Shown one piece after another: positions 58,030 to 64,000 of a DNA stretch of 64,000 bases. The position numbers and the translations under genes are program-made. Each line of letters starts with the position of its first letter. Within the stretch, counting starts at the first letter, position 1. Source of the DNA: Aquilaria yunnanensis (lineage: Eukaryota > Streptophyta > Magnoliopsida > Malvales > Thymelaeaceae); contig CM077597.1 of assembly GCA_039654915.1 (NCBI GenBank), positions 31,594,001 to 31,658,000 of the forward strand. Direction: 5' to 3'. A model generated the notes under the pieces. That model was not told where the DNA came from, ran no database searches, and was given only the letters and a program-made list of their open reading frames with translations.

Positions 58030-59030
58030 AATTCTAAGTGTAGAATTTCTTTAGAGCATCTGAATGTCATGTGTTTTTCAATTCTTCGCCTTCGGTATTG
58101 CCGAGCTTATAGACTCCTGGCCGAACCTCGTCAAGGACCAAATAAGGCCCTTCCCAGTTTGCCCGAAGTATTCTGTGAGAAGATCTTTGGGGTTCAAACT
58201 CAGCTTTTCGGAGAACAAGGTCTCCCTTCTTGATTCCTTTTCACTTGACACGCAAGTTCGCAGCTATGGCTACCATTTGCTGAAAAGCTTTTCTTCTAAG
58301 CTCAGTCACTTTTCTGTGTTCATCAATTAGGTCGAGCTTAGTTCTCAACCTGAGATCATTCCCTTCTTTGTCGAACACTTGTATCCTAACCGATGGTTGG
58401 ACTACCTCAATTGGAATAATGGCCTCTATTCCGAAGACGAATGAGAAAGGTGTCTCACCCGTGGCTCTTCGAGGCGTCTTCCGATAACTCCATAACACGC
58501 TAGGAAGTTCTCCTGGCCATTTTCATTTTGCTTCCCTCAATCTCTTTTTCAAACCATCCTTAATGGTTCTGTTAGACATCTCTACCTGTCCGTTGCTCTG
58601 GGGGTGAGCTACTGAACTCTTGGAATCCCATGTCAACAAACTGGGAACCATTGTCAGCGACTATCACCCTCGATATGCCGAACCTACACACGATGTTCTT
58701 CCAGATGAATTTCTGTATGTCCTTCACCGAAATAGTTGTCAGGGGCTCTGCTTCTATTCATTTGGTGAAATAATCTACTGCGACTACGCAGAATTTCACT
58801 CCTCCGGGTGCTGTTGGGAGAAGCCCGATAAGATCAATACCCCATACTGCGAAGGGACAAAGGTAGTTAGCCGAAGTTATATCCGAAGGCAGCCTCTAGA
58901 TGTTGGCATGTCTTTGGCAATTGTCACATCTTCGAACAAACTGTCTCGCGTCCTTTCTTAGGGTGGGCCAGAAGTACCCCTGTCGAAGTAATACTCTTAC
59001 CAGGGCGTCAGTTCCTATGTGGGAACCACA
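58030..59030 (-). pseudogene. F integrase (zinc region to C-terminus) and pol end
   Basis: From 59030 the frame gives SHIGTDALVRVLLRQGYFWP, then CDNCQRHA (zinc-binding Cys pair). The core shows WGIDLIG near 58840, VIVADNGSQF near 58660, and a KKRLREAK stretch before LWSYRKTP. The C-terminus has GDLVLRKAEFEPQ, WEGPYLVLDEVRPGVYKL and KKFYT then stop near 58030. The N-terminal part lies at 60448 and beyond, across the solo LTR; removing that LTR and one duplication restores the frame exactly. Stops include TGA near 58240 and another in the core. Confidence 0.85.
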
Positions 59031-60447
59031 TGTTGGGTTTTGGGAGCCAAACATCGCAGCAGAATTTAACCGAAACCTTCCAGGATCCAAGTGAAATGGG
59101 GTAAACCGAGTGTTCAAAAAATTTCATACCTAATTTTTGATTGAGATCTCTCATTCAACTGTAGAGTCAAATCACAAAACTTAAACAGTTGACGTGTTCA
59201 AGCTCTCTATGGTATCCACACGAGCCTCTCGGGATCACCAGACTTCCACCGCGTCCCGACAGATGCATTTCTCTTGCGCTCGCAATGCTAGCTTGCGTCC
59301 TCCAAGGAACTGCAAGAGAAGAGTACGGCTGTCATTTTGGGAGGTTAGGGCAAGGAGACCTGCGAAGTTCTCACTAAAACTTGTATTTATAGTGAGACTC
59401 AACTTCCAGGCCTAATGGGTTTCAAAGCCCTAATCCAATTAGGCTTTAATTTCGGGCTTAATAATGGCTCAACTATTGGGCCCATTATTAATACGAAATT
59501 ATTATGAAACCATAACCCAAATTATTAGCCCATGCACTCTAATGACCCAAATAGCTCTATGTTTGCGACCCAATAGGCTCTTATCAGGTTAGCAATGATC
59601 ATAAATCACATTCATGATCATAAGCAATGAGTAGTGTCTAGCAACACATCATTGCTACCCAAGTGACAAGATTGTCAGTGATTTGACTAAACATTTATGA
59701 TCATCACCGATATATGCCATTGTCCCTTTGTCCAAGATATCATGACTAAGCACGAGACATGGAATGTGTCACTCTCATATAGCCCAATCTTTGGTTTCTT
59801 AATTACCGAGTAGACCAACTTAAACTGATGACATTGATATCGTATATCAACTCATCCGAGCATGGCCATGCATTTTCTAGGTCTCACTCTATTAAGGGGC
59901 CCGAAGATATCACTCCCGTTACATAGGAGGGACAAATCTCATCTTGATCATACAAATCCCTCCGCATGATATGTGACATACCCAATGACCTCCTTCAAGT
60001 TCATTCAGTTACGAGCAACAAAGAAAAGTATCAAAGTATGTGGCTCACATGTAGGGAACCTTGATGATCCTAGGTCGAAGGACTACATATACCATAATCA
60101 CTATGAGAATCACTTATGACACTCATATAATGATCCATATAGTGTTCTCACGGTGGGTCGGTCCAGTACACAAGTTTTCCAACTTGTACCCATATGTAGA
60201 CTACATATCTCATATTAGTCTCCACATATGCTAGTCGTTATGTACTATTGCAACCCGCTCCACAATAATACTAGACTAGGGACGTTTGAGAATATCATTA
60301 TTCTAAGGTTACAATTATGTTTATTAAGTTACGCAAAAACAAAACAATAAACATAATTGCTGGATTAATGCCTTAATAAAATATTATGACTCAATGTGCA
60401 AAAATACAATCATCTCATGATTGGCCTTTTTGGGCACAACACTAACA
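59031..60447 (-). repeat. Solo LTR inside F integrase (1417 bp, family N)
   Basis: Inverted copy of 45226-46641: on the minus strand it starts TGTTAGTGTTGTGCCC at 60447 and ends CAAAACCCAACA at 59031. Flanks CCACA (59026-59030) and CCATA (60448-60452) are the target duplication with one change. It carries a TATA box read TATAAATACAAG on the minus strand near 59390. No internal genes. Confidence 0.9.
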
Positions 60448-60868
60448 CCATAGGCCAGCTCGTGGACTTCTTTGAGGACTGTCTCCACGTCCTCTTCGCT
60501 GATACACCTTTGCAGGGGATTCGTGTGCCCCTGTCGGTATAACTCTTCTCCAATTAGGAAATATTGTCTGAAACGTTTTCGCACTTTTGCTGCTTCACGA
60601 GGGTCTTCGAGAAGCTCCGAGGTTGTGAGGTAATTTTTTATGGGATTTTTCCATCCACTTTCCAAGGCTGCTACGCTCATTATTGCTATGCTCGGGTGGC
60701 TTAGTACTTCGGTGAACTTTTTTGACTTGGCCAGAGTATCTGCTTCAGCATTGTCTTGGCGAGGCACATTCTCAATATGCACTGCGCCGAACTCTCGGAT
60801 GAGCTTTGACACAAGCTCATGATACTTTTCCAAAGTTGGGTCCTTCGCATTATAGTCCCCTGCCATCT
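60448..60868 (-). pseudogene. F second RNase H C-terminus and integrase N-terminus
   Basis: Reading leftward: EFGAVHIENVPRQDNAEADT (the last acidic region of the second RNase H), LAKSKKF, then the linker with RRFRQYFLIGEELY-like residues (here KRFRQYFLIGEELYRQG) and VLKEVHELAYG, which opens the integrase zinc region. The solo LTR cuts it here. The stop at 60869-60871 separates this from the preceding frame and is probably a single-base change. Confidence 0.85.
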
Positions 60869-61427
60869 GTCAAACCACTAGCTGAGAATCGTTGTGGGCT
60901 TTTAGGTTTCTCACACCAATTCTTCTAGCAAGGCGTAAAACTACTATAAGGGCTTCGTATTCTGCCATATTGTTGGTGACATTAAACCCAAATTTGATGG
61001 CTTTCATAGCTTCCATGCCTTCGGGACCACGAAGAATTACTCCAGCTCCTTGATGTTTGGAGCCGGAGGTTCCGTCGACAAATAGAGTCCACTCAAGTTC
61101 ATTATTCCCGAGGTTAGGTTGACTTTCTTCGACCATGGGTACCTCGGCAATGAAATCTGCTAATGCTTGAGCTTTTATTGTCTTCCTTGGCTCATAGGTG
61201 ATATCATACTCGCCGAGCTCAATGCACCATTTCGAAAGCCTTCCCGAGTGATCTATCTTCTTCATGACATCCCGTAGGGGTAGGTTGCTTCTTACGATAA
61301 TGGGGTGACCTTGGAAATAAGGACGTAACCTTTTGCTTGCAAGCACCAGGGCATAAATAGCCTTATGTAACAAGGGGTACCTGACTTCGGCACCATGCAG
61401 GGACTTGCTCACATAGTATAATGGCCA
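60869..61427 (-). pseudogene. F RNase H (two domains)
   Basis: The first, gypsy-type domain shows YYVSKSLHGAEVRYPLLHK, RPYFQGHPIIVRSNLPL and YEPRKTIKAQALADFIAEV. The second, archaeal-like domain follows: WTLFVDGTSGSKHQGAGVIL (catalytic Asp), NNMAEYEALIVVLRLA (Glu) and HNDSQLVV (Asp). Two RNase H domains in a row are a known mark of Tat elements. A stop (TAA near 61425) parts this from RT. Role: removal of the RNA strand during reverse transcription. Confidence 0.85.
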
Positions 61428-62430
61428 TTACTTTGCCCCCTTTTCCTTTACAAGGACTGAACTTACCGCTTTTTCAGTGACGACAAGGTATAGTATGAGA
61501 GGTTCCCCTTCCTGTGGTTGCTGGAGCGTCGGCAGACGAGTTAGGTAGACTTTGAGCTCTTCCCAGGCTGTTTGGCAGTCCTCGTTCCAAGGATGCACTT
61601 CGGTTCTGAGGTTGCTGCTTTTTTTTGCTGCCTTAGTGAGGACCTTGAAGAACGGTTGGCAGCGATCCCCATATCTGGAGATGAATCTGTTGAGGGACGT
61701 GATTCTCCCTGTGAGTCTTTGCACATCCTTAGTCATCGTGGGAGTTCGGAATCCCAGTAAGGCCTTGACTTTTTCTGGATTGGTGTCGATACCTATTTCC
61801 GACACCATGAATTCGAGGAACTTACCCGCTTTTACCCCAAATACGCATTTTTTGGGGTTGAGACGGATTTCGAAGGTCCTTAACTGGTGAAATGTTTCCT
61901 CTAAGTCCATGATATGACTACTAGGCAGCTTGCTCTTAACTATCACATCATCGACATAGACTTCCATGTTTCTCCCAATTTGGGAATTGAAGACCCTGTT
62001 CATCAATCTCTGGTATGTGGCTCCTGCATTCTTAAGCCCGATGGGCATTCTAATGTAGCAATATGTACCAATTTTGGTGATGAAGGCGGTCTTTTCCTCA
62101 TCTTCGGGGTCTATCCTAATTTGATGATACCCGCCGAAGGCATCAAGGAAACTAAGGAGGCCAAACTCAGCGGTTGAATCTACTAACTGATCTATTGGAG
62201 GTAAAGGATATGAATCTTTGGGCAAGCATCGTTCACGTTTTGGAAGTCGATGCACATTCGTATTTTATCACTCCTTTCTTTTGTGGCGATAACCACGTTA
62301 CTAAGCCATTCGGGGTATTTGACTTCCCTGATTACACCTGCTTCCTCTAGGTGCCGGACTTCAATTTTTACGAAATTGTTTTTATGCCCCGAGGGGCCTC
62401 GCTTTTTTTGTCGGACAGGCTTTACCTCTA
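61428..62430 (-). pseudogene. F reverse transcriptase
   Basis: Begins with EVRHLEEAGVIREVKYPEWL, then KIRMCIDFQNVNDACPK. A one-base loss near 62216 shifts the frame; it goes on with DSYPLPPIDQLVDSTAEF, FLDAFGGYHQIRIDPEDEEK, the catalytic VYVDDVIVKS, then LNPKKCVFGVKAGKFL and the connection region. All main RT catalytic Asp residues are present, so the frameshift is the main damage here. Confidence 0.9.
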
Positions 62431-62578
62431 AGCGTACTTTAAGGCTATGTTAGATTATGCGAGGGTCTACCCCCGACATGTCATTCGGTGAGTAGGCAAA
62501 CAGATCTTTGTTTATTAACAGGAAAGATACAAGCTTTTCTTTATCACCTTCAGCCAGTTTTTTCCCTATTCAGGTATT

Positions 62579-63220
62579 TCAGCTTGGGACAAGTTCTACC
62601 TCTTTTGTTTCTATTTTCTCTAGGTCTTCTGTTTCTTCTCTCTTTGCCTCTCCTGCGAGTACGGCCTTTGCTTCCAAAGTCTGTACGTAGCTCTTCACTG
62701 GGACCTTTCTTGATTTTACAAAGACCTTTCTTACTTGCCTTTTGTCAATGAAGATCTCAGCATCTCCATCCTTTGTGGCGAAGGTGACAATCAAGTATTT
62801 CACGTCTGGGTGAATGTGGAGGTTTCCTTGTGTCTGTCTTCCGAGGATGGCATTATATGACGAAAGGACATCTATGACCATGAACCTTGTCATTGTGGAA
62901 GTGAAGAGCTCATCGTTGTTTTGTGGTGAAGTTCCCCTTAGCATTAGGGGGAGGTCAGTCCATCCGAGGATAGGGAGTTCAAACGGACCTACTCCAGAGG
63001 TAGGGGAGGTGACAGGCTTGAGATCGCCTTTTGGGATACCCAAATTCAGCAGCAGATGGGAGAATAAGACGTCGGCGTTGGAACCATCATCGAGAAGTAC
63101 TCTTTTGACATCCCAACTCCCTATCCTTGCCATGAATAGAAGTGGGTCGTCATGAGGGAATACTACGATAGACCCATTTTTCCGAACAAGCTTTTTTGAT
63201 GGGTTACCAAATTCCATCAC
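62579..63220 (-). pseudogene. F aspartic protease region
   Basis: A 213-codon open frame with the active-site stretch VKRVLLDDGSNADVLFSHLL, then GVGPFELPILGWTDLPLML and VLSSYNAILGRQTQGNLHIH, typical of Tat protease. It ends with an acidic linker toward RT and a stop at 62579. The N-terminal start is not fixed; the frame likely joins gag upstream. Confidence 0.85.
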
Positions 63221-63239
63221 CGAGATCTCCCTACCCTTT

Positions 63240-64000
63240 CTTTTTCTTTCTGCCGAAGGTAGTCCAATGGTGGTTGTCTATATTACTCCTGCCAGCGGTG
63301 GCGGATGTCTTTTGGGACTTCGGTTCTGGCACCTCTCAGAATCATATTCCTCATCATCTCCTTTCCTTTCCTCTTCCCTCCTCCCCTTCGGGGAGGGCAT
63401 CCGCAGATAGCGTCAAAGTTGGCCCTGCTTTATTAGAGACTCGATGTACTTCCTCAACTAGAAGCAATCCTCGGTGTCATGCCCATGCCGATGGAATTGG
63501 CAAAACTTCTTCATACTTTTCTTATTTTCGAAAGTCATGGCCTTCGGACGCTAGATTGGGTTTCCTTACCTTTCCATGGCCATCACTATGTTTGTTCGGG
63601 AGGTGTTCAGGGGAGTAAATGACATGGGTCTTTTCCCCTTCTACTTCCGAGTTTTTCCCCGCCCTTGGCTAGGTACTGGGGTTGATGGCTTTCGCCTTCG
63701 GGATGATGATGGTTAGGCTTTCATCCTCTCATTCCCAGCTTTTCGGCTGTCATGTGCTGTTCGGTTCTGCGGTAGAACTGGCCAAGGGTGTCCGAAGGAT
63801 CTTTCGAGAACTCGTAAAAGAGTTGTGAGTCCCGCCGAAGTCCCCGTATCATGGCGAGGATGTGTATTTCAAGACGGAAGTCTGGCACGCTCAGGGCCTC
63901 TCAGTTAAATCTTTTGACATAGTCACGAATGGTTTCCCCATTTCTCTGTGCTATGTCGAACATCTGGACGAGCATCTTTGCTATCAACCTGCTGCCGATG
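63240..64000 (-). pseudogene. F gag, C-terminal half
   Basis: From the window edge: RNGETIRDYVKRFN then a TGA, EALSVPDFRLEIHILAMIRG, FSKDPSDTLGQFYRRTEQHM, matching Tat gag. Near 63490 lies CQFHRHGHDTEDC, the zinc-knuckle-like motif, followed by a TAG and LRKYIESLIKQGQL. At least four stops. The N-terminal half is right of the window. Confidence 0.8.

Larger units (their letters stand above)
53543..64000 (-). mobile_element. Element F: minus-strand Tat-lineage retrotransposon, gag to 3' LTR
   Basis: From right to left: gag, protease, RT, RNase H, second RNase H, integrase (split by a solo LTR), the pol end near 58030, the antisense gene (57613-55130, + strand), a noncoding tract, polypurine tract and 3' LTR. 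The 5' LTR is beyond the window. The two RNase H domains and the antisense extra gene mark the Tat lineage. Several nonsense changes and at least one frameshift make it inactive. Confidence 0.9.

Noticed and set aside
1..64000. CRISPR arrays, bacterial operons, rRNA or tRNA genes
   Set aside because: None seen. The repeats are minisatellites and LTRs, and tRNA-like words occur only as primer-binding sites.

Overview
The window looks like nuclear DNA from a transposon-rich flowering plant. No complete host gene is visible. Most of the 64 kb is Ty3/gypsy LTR retrotransposon sequence, much of it decayed by stop codons and frameshifts. The evidence for a plant genome is: Tat-lineage pol with two RNase H domains, Tekay/Del chromodomain pol, an Athila-type gag with its tRNA-Asp-like primer-binding site, tRNA-iMet-type primer-binding sites, hAT and Stowaway-like small elements, and a FAR1/FHY3-like remnant. 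Species cannot be named from sequence alone.

Left part (1-15.9 kb) is a stack of nested insertions whose left halves all lie outside the window. Element A (Tat, + strand, 3' end with LTR 1869-2706) sits in the leader/gag region of B (Tat, minus strand, 5' LTR 3037-3940). B sits in the last pol codons of C1 (Tekay-like, + strand, 3' LTR 4163-6606). C1 sits in the integrase of C2 (same family, minus strand, 5' LTR 10665-13146). C2 sits just upstream of the 3' LTR of D (Tat, + strand, LTR 13321-14054). D probably sits in J (another + strand gypsy, LTR from 14653).

Middle (15.9-38.6 kb): H, a very old + strand Tat element, starts at 15882 inside the LTR of J. Its gag is split at a GCAAG target duplication by I, a 9.15 kb element with ~3 kb LTRs and no recognisable protein genes. 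Gag to integrase of H can be followed to 30.88 kb as stop-riddled sequence. After it come a FAR1-like remnant on the minus strand, an AT-rich tract, a ~66-bp minisatellite (35.4-36.8 kb) and a 1.2 kb hAT element with a nested Stowaway-like MITE. The 3' LTR of H was not found.

38.6-47.1 kb is L, an Athila/Tat-like element that keeps gag and a Transposase_32-like ORF but has no pol; its 5' LTR contains a solo LTR (45226-46641) with a perfect CATTA duplication. 47.1-53.5 kb is the only stretch not dominated by LTR elements: a repeated Helitron-like block, a hAT remnant, a foldback element, a tandem duplication beside an unidentified decayed ORF, and a promoter-like region pointing left near 52.9 kb.

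Right part (53.5-64 kb) is F, a Tat element on the minus strand: 3' LTR, then an antisense, intron-containing gene (Putative gypsy type transposon domain plus coiled coil) on the + strand, then integrase, RNase H, RT, protease and gag. A second solo LTR of the family seen in L (59031-60447) splits the integrase cleanly. The most interesting system is this antisense gene, present in both A and F at the same place with its own TATA box and the same first intron: intact as far as visible in A, decayed in F.
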